NCBI GenBank assembly: GCA_903930585.1
Contig: CAIYZD010000099.1
Location: 1-35,246, forward strand
Direction of reading: 5' to 3'
DNA: 35,246 nt
Source of the DNA: an uncultured Geobacteraceae bacterium
Lineage (GTDB): Bacteria; Desulfobacterota; Desulfuromonadia; Geobacterales; Pseudopelobacteraceae
Part shown: piece by piece, positions 1 to 8,577 of the stretch
Position numbering within the stretch: position 1 is the first letter of the stretch
How the letters are laid out: each line of letters starts with the position of its first letter
Notes under the pieces: model-generated
Database searches by the model: none
The model's input: the letters and a program-made list of their open reading frames with translations, nothing else
What the model was told of the DNA's origin: nothing
Position numbers and translations under genes: made by a program

Positions 1-1542
1 ATGATATTCGGGAGCTATTTCGTGAGAAGTTACAAATACGCTGCGGATATCCTCCGGAATTTCGGCAATGTTCTGGATGGTACCATGCTCGGCAATCCTC
101 TTCATGAGTGTTTCGGAGTAGAAACCTCGCTCTTTGGCAATTTTCTCAAAAATCGGGTTGACCTCTACCAGAACATTTTTGTCCATAACAGTGCGGATGT
201 AGGAAACGGCAAAGAGCGGTTCCACCCCGGAAGATGCATTGGCGATAATTGAGATGGTTCCCGTTGGAGCGATGGTTGTGACGGTGGCGTTTCTTTGCGG
301 AGCAGCCCCTTTTTTATCAAATATCGATCCGGTGAAATTGGGGAATGAACCACGTTTTTTTCCCAGTTCCTGGGACGCCAGATGCCCTTCGTCATTTATG
401 AATTTCATGACTTTTTTGCCAAGTTTGACCGCTTCGTCGGAACAGTAGGAAATCCCCAGCAGAATCAGCATGTCGGCCCACCCCATGACACCAAGTCCGA
501 TCTTACGGTTGGCATGGGTCATGTCATGGATCTGCTGTAGCGGGTAGTTGTTCGCTTCAATGACGTTATCAAGGAAGTGAACCGCGTTGTGAACGGTTTC
601 CCGCAGTTTTTTCCAGTCTACCGTGCCATCTTTGATAATGGTGCCAAGATTGATCGAACCAAGGTTGCAGGATTCATACGGTAAGAGCGGCTGTTCGCCA
701 CATGGGTTGGTGGATTCGATCTCACCAATCAGAGGAGTCGGATTGTCGCGATTCAGACGATCAAGGAAAATGATGCCCGGTTCGCCGTTTTCCCAGGCCT
801 GCTTGACGATGCGCTGGAATACCTTGCGTGCGTTGAGGGTGCCACAGATCTTTTTATCCCTGGGATTGACAAGATTGTATTCTTCATCCCTCTCGACAGC
901 CTGCATGAACTTCTCGGTAAGGCCGACTGAAATGTTGAAATTGTTGAGCTGCTTCTGATCCGCCTTGCACATGATAAAATCCATCACGCTGGGGTGATCG
1001 ATCCGCAAAATGGCCATGTTTGCACCGCGTCTGGTGCCCCCCTGTTTTATCGTTTCAGTGGCTACGTCAAATACGCGCATGAATGAGAGCGGGCCACTCG
1101 ATATGCCGGTCGTGGTGCTGACAACATCGTTGGCCGGTCGCAACCGTGAAAATGAAAAACCGGTGCCCCCTCCTGATTTGTGAATCAGCGCGGTATATTT
1201 GACGGCATCGAATATCTCTTCCATGGAGTCGCCTACCGGCAGGACGAAGCAGGCCGAAAGCTGTCCAAGTGGCCGACCGGCATTCATCAGGGTAGGTGAG
1301 TTGGGCAGGAATTCAAAGTTTGTCATCATGCGATAAAAAGTGTCCGACAGACCCGTGACGTCAGCTTTTTTGTCAAATGCTTTATCAGCTGCCGCGATCG
1401 TGTCCGCCACCCGTCTGAACATATCGGCAGGTGTCTCAAGAACCTTGCCTGTTTCATCACGGCGCAGATAGCGCTTTTCCAATACGGTGGAAGCATTTTT
1501 TGTCAGGCCGGGAATGGTGTCGGGCGTAGAACCTTTTTTCAT
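1..1542 (-). CDS. nrdJ: Adenosylcobalamin-dependent ribonucleotide reductase (class II), 3' end outside window
   Basis: Reduces ribonucleotides to deoxyribonucleotides in the cytoplasm using adenosylcobalamin to make the active-site thiyl radical. The minus-strand frame is open from an ATG at 1542 to the window edge: 514 codons, roughly the N-terminal two thirds of a NrdJ-type enzyme. Visible hallmarks are the first redox cysteine in LSACFVLP (Cys98), the glycine-rich [15 protein letters not shown] stretch, the [10 protein letters not shown] segment, and the catalytic NPCGE motif (Asn279, Cys281, Glu283). The last codons read EIAPEYH, which in this family leads into the QAAFQ region, so the rest should lie just outside. 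Start chosen for a GAGGAG ribosome site 8 bases upstream. It is divergent from the gene at 1693 and has its own promoter with NrdR-like boxes. No cobalamin riboswitch is visible. Family call is firm; the symbol follows usual naming. Confidence 0.95.
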   Translation of the reverse strand, partial: MKKGSTPDTIPGLTKNASTVLEKRYLRRDETGKVLETPADMFRRVADTIAAADKAFDKKADVTGLSDTFYRMMTNFEFLPNSPTLMNAGRPLGQLSACFVLPVGDSMEEIFDAVKYTALIHKSGGGTGFSFSRLRPANDVVSTTTGISSGPLSFMRVFDVATETIKQGGTRRGANMAILRIDHPSVMDFIMCKADQKQLNNFNISVGLTEKFMQAVERDEEYNLVNPRDKKICGTLNARKVFQRIVKQAWENGEPGIIFLDRLNRDNPTPLIGEIESTNPCGEQPLLPYESCNLGSINLGTIIKDGTVDWKKLRETVHNAVHFLDNVIEANNYPLQQIHDMTHANRKIGLGVMGWADMLILLGISYCSDEAVKLGKKVMKFINDEGHLASQELGKKRGSFPNFTGSIFDKKGAAPQRNATVTTIAPTGTISIIANASSGVEPLFAVSYIRTVMDKNVLVEVNPIFEKIAKERGFYSETLMKRIAEHGTIQNIAEIPEDIRSVFVTSHEIAPEYH

Positions 1543-1572
1543 ATCTGATCTCCTCGTTTTATTTGTCATAAA

Positions 1573-1588
1573 ACACTATATTTTGTGG
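1573..1588 (-). promoter_or_regulatory. Candidate NrdR box 1 (downstream of -10)
   Basis: The 16-mer ACACTATATTTTGTGG (read on +) differs from the known NrdR consensus ACACWATATATWGTGT at two positions. It lies just downstream of the predicted nrdJ transcription start, where a bound repressor would block initiation. NrdR regulating nrd genes is established in many bacteria; binding here is inferred. Confidence 0.6.
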
Positions 1589-1598
1589 AAGGAGCTGA

Positions 1599-1627
1599 AA
1601 TAAACCACAACATGTATGTGGTGTCAA
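1599..1627 (-). promoter_or_regulatory. Sigma70-type promoter of nrdJ
   Basis: On the minus strand a perfect -35 box TTGACA (1627-1622) is followed by a 17-base spacer and TTTATT (1604-1599) as the -10 box, 4/6 to consensus. Predicted transcription start is near 1592, giving a leader of about 50 bases before the nrdJ ATG at 1542. The spacer is occupied by an inverted repeat matching the second candidate NrdR box. Confidence 0.65.
1605..1621 (-). promoter_or_regulatory. Candidate NrdR box 2 (within the promoter spacer)
   Basis: CCACA and TGTGG form an inverted repeat around a 7-base centre, filling the 17-base spacer of the nrdJ promoter. It begins 16 bases after box 1, matching the three-helical-turn spacing usual for NrdR tandem boxes. 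The core is one base longer than consensus, so alone it is a weaker match than box 1; spacing and placement support it. Confidence 0.5.
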
Positions 1628-1646
1628 TAGATAAATTTACAGTTTG

Positions 1647-1670
1647 ACTGAATCATGGTAATGGTTCAGT
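1647..1670. promoter_or_regulatory. 24-bp near-perfect inverted repeat in the divergent intergenic region
   Basis: ACTGAATCAT and ATGGTTCAGT flank GGTA; nine of ten arm positions are complementary. A third ACTGAA half-site follows at 1672-1677. It lies between nrdJ and the exported beta-helix protein gene, immediately upstream of the latter's ribosome site, with no T-tract, so it looks like an operator rather than a terminator. I do not recognise the regulator. Confidence 0.4.
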
Positions 1671-1692
1671 AACTGAAATGAGGAGTTACCGG

Positions 1693-2769
1693 GTGAAAAC
1701 TCTTATTATCGCCTGTATTTTTTTCTGCATGACAACAATTTCGTTCGCTGCCGAGCAGGCTTCGATCATCTATGACAGGGCAGTTCTGTCCGAAGATGTT
1801 ACCTGGCGAGGTTCCATTCTTGTCAAGGGTTTTGTCGTTGTTGCTCCTCAAGCAACGTTACGCATCGACCCGGGAACGGTAGTACGCTTTGCCGCCATTC
1901 CCGGCCAGCAGCTGTCAAATCTTGTTGTGCAAGGTCGTCTGCATGCCGTGGGGAGCCAGGACCGGCCTGTTGTACTGAAATCAGACCGATCCGGGCCGGC
2001 TCGTGGGGCCTGGGGGGGGGTAGTCATGCTTTCGACGGAGAAACGCAATCTGATGGAGCGTTGCCGTATTGAGAATGCAGAAACCGGAATTGATGTCCGG
2101 TTTTCCGCTATTACGTTGAAGGCGGTTTCGATTGTGGGGGCGCGGATTGCTCTGCTGTCTCATGACGGGGTTGTGCAGATGACCGGTGGAACGATTTCTG
2201 ATTCAGAAACCGGTATTGAGGCCTACGACAGCGAATTTGACGGCAGGGATTTGACGGTTTCCTCGTGTCTGCGTGGCTGTGTGTTGAATAAATCCGCCGT
2301 TGTGTTTGCGGCGTCGAGAATTATGAATAATCAGCAGGCAGGAATTGAAGCTGATGAATGCCGGATCAAGATTACCAGCGGCGAGTTTTCCGGAAATATG
2401 GTTGGAGCATGGATCAAAGGCGGAGATGGACAGATTGCCATGACCCGTTTTCAACGAAACGATCGGACGGCTTTGCATCTTATCGGTTCACGTATCAAAG
2501 TTCAACGCTGCCTGTTTGCCGATAACAGTCATGATGCGCTCCGAATTGAAGGTGACCGGGCGCTTGTCATGAATAATGCGTTTAGTGCCAACGGCGGATT
2601 TAACCTGTTCAACGCAGGTTCGGAGGCTGTCGTCGCCCGGCAAAATTGGTGGGGGACCACCGATCCGGCGCAGATCGGGCAAAAAATTCATGATGTCGAT
2701 TCGGATAAAAAGAACAGTGCTGTTCAGATCTTTCCCTGGCTGAATGAAAAACCTCCATTGATGCCGTAA
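1693..2769 (+). CDS. Exported right-handed parallel beta-helix repeat protein, function unknown
   Basis: Probable secreted or periplasmic protein of 358 residues. Start chosen at GTG 1693, which has GAGGAG at 1680-1685 spaced 7 bases; the in-frame ATG at 1678 has no such site. Residues 1-20 form a signal peptide (Lys, hydrophobic core, SFAA before Glu-Gln). The body is a series of about 20-25-residue rungs with repeated patterns such as GI-A---, typical of beta-helix (PbH1/NosD-like) folds, and near the C terminus carries NWWGTTDP (from Asn318), a common capping motif in these proteins. No catalytic residues can be assigned. It is the first gene of the long + strand run, 10 bases ahead of the aminotransferase-like gene. 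Fold assignment is good; function is not known. Confidence 0.75.
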   Translation: MKTLIIACIFFCMTTISFAAEQASIIYDRAVLSEDVTWRGSILVKGFVVVAPQATLRIDPGTVVRFAAIPGQQLSNLVVQGRLHAVGSQDRPVVLKSDRSGPARGAWGGVVMLSTEKRNLMERCRIENAETGIDVRFSAITLKAVSIVGARIALLSHDGVVQMTGGTISDSETGIEAYDSEFDGRDLTVSSCLRGCVLNKSAVVFAASRIMNNQQAGIEADECRIKITSGEFSGNMVGAWIKGGDGQIAMTRFQRNDRTALHLIGSRIKVQRCLFADNSHDALRIEGDRALVMNNAFSANGGFNLFNAGSEAVVARQNWWGTTDPAQIGQKIHDVDSDKKNSAVQIFPWLNEKPPLMP

Positions 2770-2779
2770 GGACATTCAC

Positions 2780-3931
2780 GTGTATCTTGATAATGCTGCT
2801 ACCTCCTTTCCCAAGCCAGAAATTGTTTATGAAGCTGTTCTTCATGCAATGCGTGACGTTGGCGCTTCTCCCGGCCGGGGTGGCTATCGCCAATCCCTGG
2901 AAGCCGGACGTATTCTTTTTCAGACGCGCGAGACAGCCGCTCAATTTTTTTCGGTTTCTGATTCGTCGCGTATCATATTTACCCAGAATGCCACTGGAGC
3001 GCTCAACCTGGCTTTGCATGGCACTCTGAACGCCGGTGATCATGTCATAACGACATCCATGGAGCATAATTCGCTGCTCAGACCACTGTACACTCTGCGA
3101 AACAAAGGGGTTGAAGTAACAATCGTTCCTGCCGGTCATGATGGAGTGGTCTCAGTCGAGGAAATTCGCTTGGCGATGCGGGCAAACACACGCATGATCG
3201 CCATCGGTCACGTATCCAATGTTTGTGGAGCCGTTCAGCCGATACGGCAGGTGGGCGAGCTCTGCCGCGATTCCGGAGCGTTGTTTCTTGTTGATGCGGC
3301 GCAATCGGCCGGATATCTGCCGATTGACGTTGAGAGCGCTGCTATTGATCTGCTTGCGGTTCCGGGCCATAAGGGTTTGCTTGGGCCGGGAGGAACCGGG
3401 TTCCTGTATGTGGCGCCTCACGTTCAGCTTAAACCGGTTATTCAGGGTGGCACCGGCAGTCATTCAACTGCCGAGGAGCAGCCGCTCGTTGTGCCGGATG
3501 GTTTTGAAGCCGGTACTCATAATATGCCCGGCATCGCCGGATTGCAGGCCGGAATGGAGTTTCTTCTCGAACGGGGAGTTGTGGCACTCCATCAGCATGA
3601 ACAGATGCTGCTTGCCCAGGCGGAACGAACACTCAGGGGCATTTCCGGGGTAACGGTATACGGTCCTTCCGACTCACGTGATCGTTGCTCGGTGCTCTCT
3701 TTTACCGCTTCGGGTGTTGATTCGGCACTATTGGCCGCTGAGCTTGATCATTGTTTCGATATAGCCGTTCGGGCCGGACTGCAGTGCGCCCCTTTAGCTC
3801 ACCGCACCCTGGGGACATTGCCGGGGGGGACGGTGCGTTTGAGCCCCGGCTGGTCTACAACCCGCGAAGAGATTGCTTTCTTTTCCGGTGCCGTTGTAGA
3901 ATGTATCGACAAGATTCGAAACTCGGCATGA
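2780..3931 (+). CDS. Cysteine desulfurase family protein (class V aminotransferase fold, PLP)
   Basis: A 383-residue PLP enzyme related to cysteine desulfurases and selenocysteine lyases, which take sulfur (or selenium) from the amino acid to leave alanine. It opens with YLDNAATSFPKP, carries the substrate/PLP region QNATGALN and the Schiff-base lysine in PGHKGLLGPGG (Lys198). A cysteine in RAGLQCAPLAH (Cys336) sits where the persulfide-carrying Cys is found in this subfamily, arguing for real desulfurase activity. GTG start with TAAGGA spaced 7 bases. There is no IscU, SufU or other Fe-S scaffold gene beside it, so it is probably not the main Fe-S cluster desulfurase; the sulfur acceptor is unknown. 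Similar stand-alone enzymes are known in many anaerobes. Confidence 0.88.
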   Translation: MYLDNAATSFPKPEIVYEAVLHAMRDVGASPGRGGYRQSLEAGRILFQTRETAAQFFSVSDSSRIIFTQNATGALNLALHGTLNAGDHVITTSMEHNSLLRPLYTLRNKGVEVTIVPAGHDGVVSVEEIRLAMRANTRMIAIGHVSNVCGAVQPIRQVGELCRDSGALFLVDAAQSAGYLPIDVESAAIDLLAVPGHKGLLGPGGTGFLYVAPHVQLKPVIQGGTGSHSTAEEQPLVVPDGFEAGTHNMPGIAGLQAGMEFLLERGVVALHQHEQMLLAQAERTLRGISGVTVYGPSDSRDRCSVLSFTASGVDSALLAAELDHCFDIAVRAGLQCAPLAHRTLGTLPGGTVRLSPGWSTTREEIAFFSGAVVECIDKIRNSA

Positions 3932-3988
3932 AGAAAATAAGTTGCTCCGGCTTCCAGCCGTTATCCACCTCTATCCAGAAAGGGACTC

Positions 3989-5305
3989 ATGAAAAACTTC
4001 ATCCTCGATACCAACGTATTGCTGCACGATCCGCAGTCGCTGTTCAAATTTCAGGACAACAACATAATTATTCCGATTACCGTTATTGAAGAGGTTGACC
4101 GTTTTAAAAAAGATATGAATGAAACCGGTCGGAATGCCCGGATGGTGTCACGAATTCTTGACTCGATGCGTGAGAAAGGCTCTCTGGCGGCAGGCGTGAC
4201 AATGCCGGGAGGTGGAACATTACGGATCGAGATGTTTGCGGAAAAATATTTCAAAAATCTGCCGGTCGATCTGCGGGTTGATAACGGCGATAACCGTATA
4301 ATTGCCGTCGCCCAGGATGTTCGCGACCGTTTTCCCGACGCCGTAACTATTTTTGTGACCAAAGACTCCAACCTGCGCATCAAGGCTGATGCCATTGGCT
4401 TGATAGCGGAGGACTACGAGTCAGACAAGGTCGATATTCAGGATCTCTATTCCGGAACACGGTCAATCGAGGTAGCGCCGGATGCCGTCGATCGCTTCTA
4501 TGGTCAGGGATGGCTTGAGGCACCCGTCGCACTGACTCCCAACGAGTTCATAACAATTATCGATAGCACCAACCCGAACCATTCCGCCATCTGTCGCAAT
4601 GATCCCGCCAATAATCGTATTGTCCCGGTTCGCAAGGTGCCGAAGGAGGGGATCTGGAGTCTCTTTCCGCGCAACCGGGAACAGTCATTTGCCCTCGACG
4701 TCCTGATGGACGACAGCATCAAGCTGGTGACGCTGGTGGGCAAAGCCGGCACCGGTAAGACGCTGTTGGCGATTGCGGCCGGCCTTCATAAAACTGCCGA
4801 AGAAAACATTTATAACCGTCTGCTGGTGTCGCGTCCGGTTTTTCCGATGGGTAAGGATCTCGGGTTTCTACCGGGCGATATCGAGGAGAAATTGACTCCC
4901 TGGATGCAACCGATCTTTGATAACGTCGAACTGCTGATTTCCGGGCATGAATCTGAAAAACGGCACAGCAAAGGGTACAAGGAGCTGATGGCAATGGGAC
5001 TTCTTGATATTGAACCGTTGACCTACATCCGGGGGCGTTCGATCCCGAATCAGTATTTGATCGTTGATGAGGCCCAGAATCTGACTCCCCATGAAATAAA
5101 AACGATTGTAACCCGTGTAGGGGAAGGGACTAAAATTGTCCTGACCGGTGACCCGTACCAGATCGATAATCCGTATGTGGATTCCTCCAGTAACGGTTTG
5201 ACCTACCTTGTCGAAAAGTTCAAGGGGGAACGGATTGCCGCCCATGTGACGCTGACCAAAGGCGAGCGTTCCGAACTGGCCGAATTGGCTGCCAATCTGC
5301 TGTAG
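3989..5305 (+). CDS. PhoH family ATPase with N-terminal PIN ribonuclease domain
   Basis: A 438-residue two-domain protein. Residues 1 to about 130 are a PIN nuclease domain with the acidic metal-binding pattern starting at LDTNVL (Asp7) and EEVD further on. Residues about 220-438 are the PhoH P-loop ATPase with Walker A GKAGTGKT (251-258) and Walker B YLIVDEAQN (Asp360, Glu361). This is the PhoH2-like architecture; such proteins couple RNA cleavage to ATP-driven unwinding, though the cellular target is generally unclear. ATG start with AAAGGG ten bases upstream. A 57-base gap separates it from the upstream gene and only 8 bases separate it from tsaD. Length and both motifs are intact. Confidence 0.9.
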   Translation: MKNFILDTNVLLHDPQSLFKFQDNNIIIPITVIEEVDRFKKDMNETGRNARMVSRILDSMREKGSLAAGVTMPGGGTLRIEMFAEKYFKNLPVDLRVDNGDNRIIAVAQDVRDRFPDAVTIFVTKDSNLRIKADAIGLIAEDYESDKVDIQDLYSGTRSIEVAPDAVDRFYGQGWLEAPVALTPNEFITIIDSTNPNHSAICRNDPANNRIVPVRKVPKEGIWSLFPRNREQSFALDVLMDDSIKLVTLVGKAGTGKTLLAIAAGLHKTAEENIYNRLLVSRPVFPMGKDLGFLPGDIEEKLTPWMQPIFDNVELLISGHESEKRHSKGYKELMAMGLLDIEPLTYIRGRSIPNQYLIVDEAQNLTPHEIKTIVTRVGEGTKIVLTGDPYQIDNPYVDSSSNGLTYLVEKFKGERIAAHVTLTKGERSELAELAANLL

Positions 5306-5313
5306 CAAATTAC

Positions 5314-6336
5314 ATGATCTTACTCGCCATAGAAACATCCTGTGATGAAACGGCCGCTGCGGTTGTCCGCGACGGTCGTGACATCCTTTCCTCGGTCATT
5401 TCTTCTCAAATTGCCATCCACGCTGCGTACGGCGGTGTCGTTCCCGAGATCGCTTCCCGAAAACATCTGGAATCTCTGGCGCCGGTGGTCAATCAGGCGC
5501 TCCGGGATGCCGGCGTTGGTATGGAAGCGCTCGAAGGGGTGGCGGTTACCCGCGGTCCCGGCCTGTCCGGTGCGCTCCTGGTCGGTTTTTCTGCTGCCAA
5601 GGCGATTGCCGCTGCCCGAAAAATCCCGTTTGTCGGCGTACATCATATAGAAGGTCACCTGTTCGCGACCTTTCTGGAGCAAGAGGTTCCATTCCCGTTC
5701 CTGGCGCTGGTCGTTTCCGGCGGGCACACGCATCTGTACCATGTCGAAGGTTTCGGAAACTATACGACCCTTGGTCGAACTATCGATGATGCCGCAGGTG
5801 AGGCCTATGATAAATCCGCTAAAATTATGGGGATGCCGTATCCGGGGGGGGCGTTGATTGACCGGATGGCCCGCAACGGCAATCCGGATACGATCCGTTT
5901 TCCGAGGCCGCTGCTTCATGACGGCACGCTCAACTTCAGCTTCAGCGGCCTGAAGACGGCGGTGCTGCAGCAGGTGGCAAAGAGCCCGGTTGCGATCCCA
6001 AGCCAGGCCGCAGACGATCTGTGCGCTTCATTTCAGGAGGCTGTCTGTCATGTCCTTGCGGCAAAAACCGAGGCGGCCATCCGGCAAACCGGCGCGACCC
6101 GCCTGGTTGTTGCGGGCGGGGTTGCCTGTAACAGCGGCTTGCGCAGTCGGATGGCGTCACTCTGCAGACGGTTGGGAGTGGAGCTCTCCATTCCGCCTCC
6201 CTCTCTCTGCGGCGACAACGCCGCCATGCTGGCGGTTCCCGGTGATTATTACCTCTCACATGGTGTTGTTTCGCCACAATCGCTGGACGTAACCGCAACG
6301 TGGAATATGGATAGTATAAAGGAAACATTACTATGA
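5314..6336 (+). CDS. tsaD: tRNA N6-adenosine threonylcarbamoyltransferase
   Basis: Transfers the threonylcarbamoyl group from TC-AMP to adenosine 37 of ANN-decoding tRNAs, the final step of t6A synthesis, working with TsaB and TsaE in bacteria. The 340-residue protein starts MILLAIETSCDETAAAV, has the metal-binding HxxxH pair in HHIEGHLFA (His111, His115), the VSGGHTHL loop, the DDAAGEAYDK segment and the late GDNAAMLA motif. All are standard for TsaD/Gcp and length is normal. There is no strong ribosome site; the start lies 8 bases after the PhoH stop, suggesting coupling. It overlaps rsmA by ATGA. A Sua5/YciO-type protein, candidate for the preceding t6A step, is three genes downstream; tsaB and tsaE are not in the window. 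Confidence 0.97.
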   Translation: MILLAIETSCDETAAAVVRDGRDILSSVISSQIAIHAAYGGVVPEIASRKHLESLAPVVNQALRDAGVGMEALEGVAVTRGPGLSGALLVGFSAAKAIAAARKIPFVGVHHIEGHLFATFLEQEVPFPFLALVVSGGHTHLYHVEGFGNYTTLGRTIDDAAGEAYDKSAKIMGMPYPGGALIDRMARNGNPDTIRFPRPLLHDGTLNFSFSGLKTAVLQQVAKSPVAIPSQAADDLCASFQEAVCHVLAAKTEAAIRQTGATRLVVAGGVACNSGLRSRMASLCRRLGVELSIPPPSLCGDNAAMLAVPGDYYLSHGVVSPQSLDVTATWNMDSIKETLL

Positions 6337-7190
6337 GTGCAGTTCGCCGTCCCCTGAAATCACTTGGCCAGAACTTTCTTGTTGACCGAAATATTGTCGA
6401 CAGGATTATCGCTGCCGCCGATATCCGGCCCGATCAACCCGTACTTGAGATCGGACCGGGACGGGGGGCGCTGACCGAGCATCTTGCCGAACGTGCGGGA
6501 CGGCTTGTCCTGATCGAATTCGACCACGCGCTGGCGGCCTGGCATCAAGAGCAGCGTAAAGATAACCGGCGTGTTACGGTTATTGACGCCGATGTGCTGA
6601 AGGTCGATCTTGACGCACTACTTTCAGAATCCCCCCCCAAATGGAATGTCGTTGCCAACCTCCCGTACAACATTTCGACCGAGGTACTGTTTCGTTTGTA
6701 TGGCGTTCACAGCCGGTTGGCCCGTATGACCCTCATGCTGCAGAAAGAGGTTGGTGACCGTCTGGCCGCGCCCCCTGATTGCTCCGCATACGGTGTAACA
6801 ACCGTGTTGCTCGGTTTGTGGTTTGATATATCCCGCACGTTTGTCGTGCATCCCGGCTCTTTTCATCCCAGCCCGAAAGTCGATTCAGCGGTGCTCACTT
6901 TTATCCCCCGTTCGGAGCCGCGGGCTGATGTTGGTAGCGAGGAGGTCTTCAGGGCTGTCGTAAAAAGCGCTTTTTCGATGCGGCGTAAGACGTTGATAAA
7001 CTGTCTTAAATCCGCCGAATTTGCCAAACGGATTGACTGTGGCGAGTTGCTGGAGGCATGTGCGATAGATGGTCGCAGGAGAGGAGAAACACTCGCCCTG
7101 GAGGAGTTTGCCGCGTTGTCGCGGTGGGTGACGGAGACGGTGCGGGCAGGCACTCTTAGGCAGAATCAGCAAAAGAGTGAGATATTGTGA
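6333..7190 (+). CDS. rsmA: 16S rRNA (adenine1518/1519-N6) dimethyltransferase
   Basis: Dimethylates the two adjacent adenines in the 3' terminal hairpin of 16S rRNA during late small-subunit assembly (KsgA). The 285-residue protein begins with the family signature LGQNFLVDRNIVDRI, has the SAM-binding loop LEIGPGRGALT (from Leu38) and the catalytic NLPYN motif (109-113), followed by the MLQKEVGDR and FHPSPKVDSAV stretches of the C-terminal domain. Its ATG overlaps the tsaD stop by four bases, and its stop overlaps the rmuC GTG, so the three are likely translationally coupled. Nothing is truncated. The neighbourhood (tsaD, PhoH, Sua5-like) is consistent with an RNA-maturation set. Confidence 0.97.
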   Translation: MSAVRRPLKSLGQNFLVDRNIVDRIIAAADIRPDQPVLEIGPGRGALTEHLAERAGRLVLIEFDHALAAWHQEQRKDNRRVTVIDADVLKVDLDALLSESPPKWNVVANLPYNISTEVLFRLYGVHSRLARMTLMLQKEVGDRLAAPPDCSAYGVTTVLLGLWFDISRTFVVHPGSFHPSPKVDSAVLTFIPRSEPRADVGSEEVFRAVVKSAFSMRRKTLINCLKSAEFAKRIDCGELLEACAIDGRRRGETLALEEFAALSRWVTETVRAGTLRQNQQKSEIL

Positions 7191-8566
7191 CCGATGTTGT
7201 TGCATATGTAAGTATTGCGCTTCTCCTTGCGTGCGTGGCGTTGTTATGCACGCTGCTTTCGCGGGGGCGCCGCGGAGTTACTGAAACTGCCGATGTGCAG
7301 AACAAGATAACGGGTATTGAAAAACTGCTGGAACGTCATGAACGGCTTTTGCGTGAGGAACTTGCGCGCAGCCGCGAAGAAACGCACGTGGAATCCCGCC
7401 GCATACGGGAAGAGATGACCGGTGGCATTACCCTTTTGGGCGATTCGCTGTCAAAGCGGATGAGCGATATCGCCGGGTTGCAGAAAAACCAGCTGGAACT
7501 GTTTGCTGCCCAATTGAAGGAGTTGACCTCCAGCAACGAAGGGCGGCTCGACAAATTGCGGGATGGGGTCGATTCCCGTCTCCGGCTGATTCAGGAAGAT
7601 AATGCCCGAAAGCTGGAGCAGATGCGGGCTACCGTTGATGAAAAGCTGCACGATACCCTCGAAAAGCGCCTCGGTGAATCATTTAAACTGGTCAGTGAAC
7701 GCCTTGAGCAGGTGCAACGTGGTTTGGGTGAAATGCAGACCCTAGCCAACGGCGTCGGCGATCTGAAAAAGGTGCTGACAAATGTCAAAACCCGTGGCAC
7801 ATTTGGAGAAATACAGTTGGGAAGCTTATTGGAGCAGATCCTTGCTCCCGGACAGTATGAATCAAATGTTGAAACCAGAGCCGGGAGCGGCCAGCGGGTT
7901 GAATTCGCCCTGAAATTGCCGGGACGCGACGGCACGCCGGATGGCATGGTCTGGCTTCCGCTTGATGCCAAATTTCCCCAGGAGGATTACCTGCGTCTGG
8001 TAGAAGCGCTGGACGCCGCCGATACTGCAGCGGCGGTTGAAGCACGAAAACAGCTTGACCGTTCGGTGCGGGAAATGGCACGAATGATTCGTGACAAATA
8101 TCTGAATCCACCTCATACCACCGATTTCGGGGTCATGTTTCTGCCAACCGAGGGGTTGTATGCCGAAGTGCTGCGCCTGCCGGGACTTTTTGACGTCCTG
8201 CAGAGAGATTTCAAGGTTATGGTGGCCGGCCCGACTACACTGGCGGCCTTACTGAACAGTTTGCAGATGGGGTTCAGGACGCTTGCCATCGAAAAGCGCT
8301 CTGCCGAAGTCTGGAATCTGCTCGGTGCGGTACGGACTGAGTTCTCCAAATTTGGTGCTGTTCTGGAAAAAACCCGCAAAAAGCTGGTGGAGGCGGGCAA
8401 TCATATTGATCAGGCCGCCATTCGAACCAGGGTTATTGAACGGAGATTGAGAGATGTGCAGGATGTCCCGCATCATGACCCGGATCTGTTGCCCGAAGCT
8501 GTTGGTGCGTCTGAAGAGATGGTGTATGAGGCATCAGATGAAATGTCGGATGATACACAATTGTAA
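7187..8566 (+). CDS. rmuC: RmuC family DNA recombination protein
   Basis: RmuC limits inversions at short inverted repeats in E. coli and is predicted to have a nuclease-related fold; its exact activity is not settled. This 459-residue protein has one N-terminal membrane segment (about residues 4-23), a long charged coiled coil to about residue 190, and the conserved RmuC domain from about 195 to 420, containing LPGRDGTPDGMVWLPLDAKFP, the DKYLNPPHTTDFGVMFLPTEGLYAEVL region and GPTTLAALLNSLQMGF. The C-terminal tail is acidic. GTG start overlaps the rsmA stop, with a GAGTGAG site upstream. Intact by length and motif. Confidence 0.93.
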   Translation: MTDVVAYVSIALLLACVALLCTLLSRGRRGVTETADVQNKITGIEKLLERHERLLREELARSREETHVESRRIREEMTGGITLLGDSLSKRMSDIAGLQKNQLELFAAQLKELTSSNEGRLDKLRDGVDSRLRLIQEDNARKLEQMRATVDEKLHDTLEKRLGESFKLVSERLEQVQRGLGEMQTLANGVGDLKKVLTNVKTRGTFGEIQLGSLLEQILAPGQYESNVETRAGSGQRVEFALKLPGRDGTPDGMVWLPLDAKFPQEDYLRLVEALDAADTAAAVEARKQLDRSVREMARMIRDKYLNPPHTTDFGVMFLPTEGLYAEVLRLPGLFDVLQRDFKVMVAGPTTLAALLNSLQMGFRTLAIEKRSAEVWNLLGAVRTEFSKFGAVLEKTRKKLVEAGNHIDQAAIRTRVIERRLRDVQDVPHHDPDLLPEAVGASEEMVYEASDEMSDDTQL

Positions 8567-8577
8567 GGAATACCGCC

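Noticed and set aside
1543-1692. Cobalamin riboswitch before nrdJ
   Set aside because: The gap is only 150 bases and I see no B12-box sequence or the expected multi-stem layout; the NrdR-like boxes explain the structure better.
3948-3960. Small CGGCT-TCC-AGCCG hairpin before the PhoH gene
   Set aside because: Five base pairs with a three-base loop and no T-tract; too weak to call a terminator.
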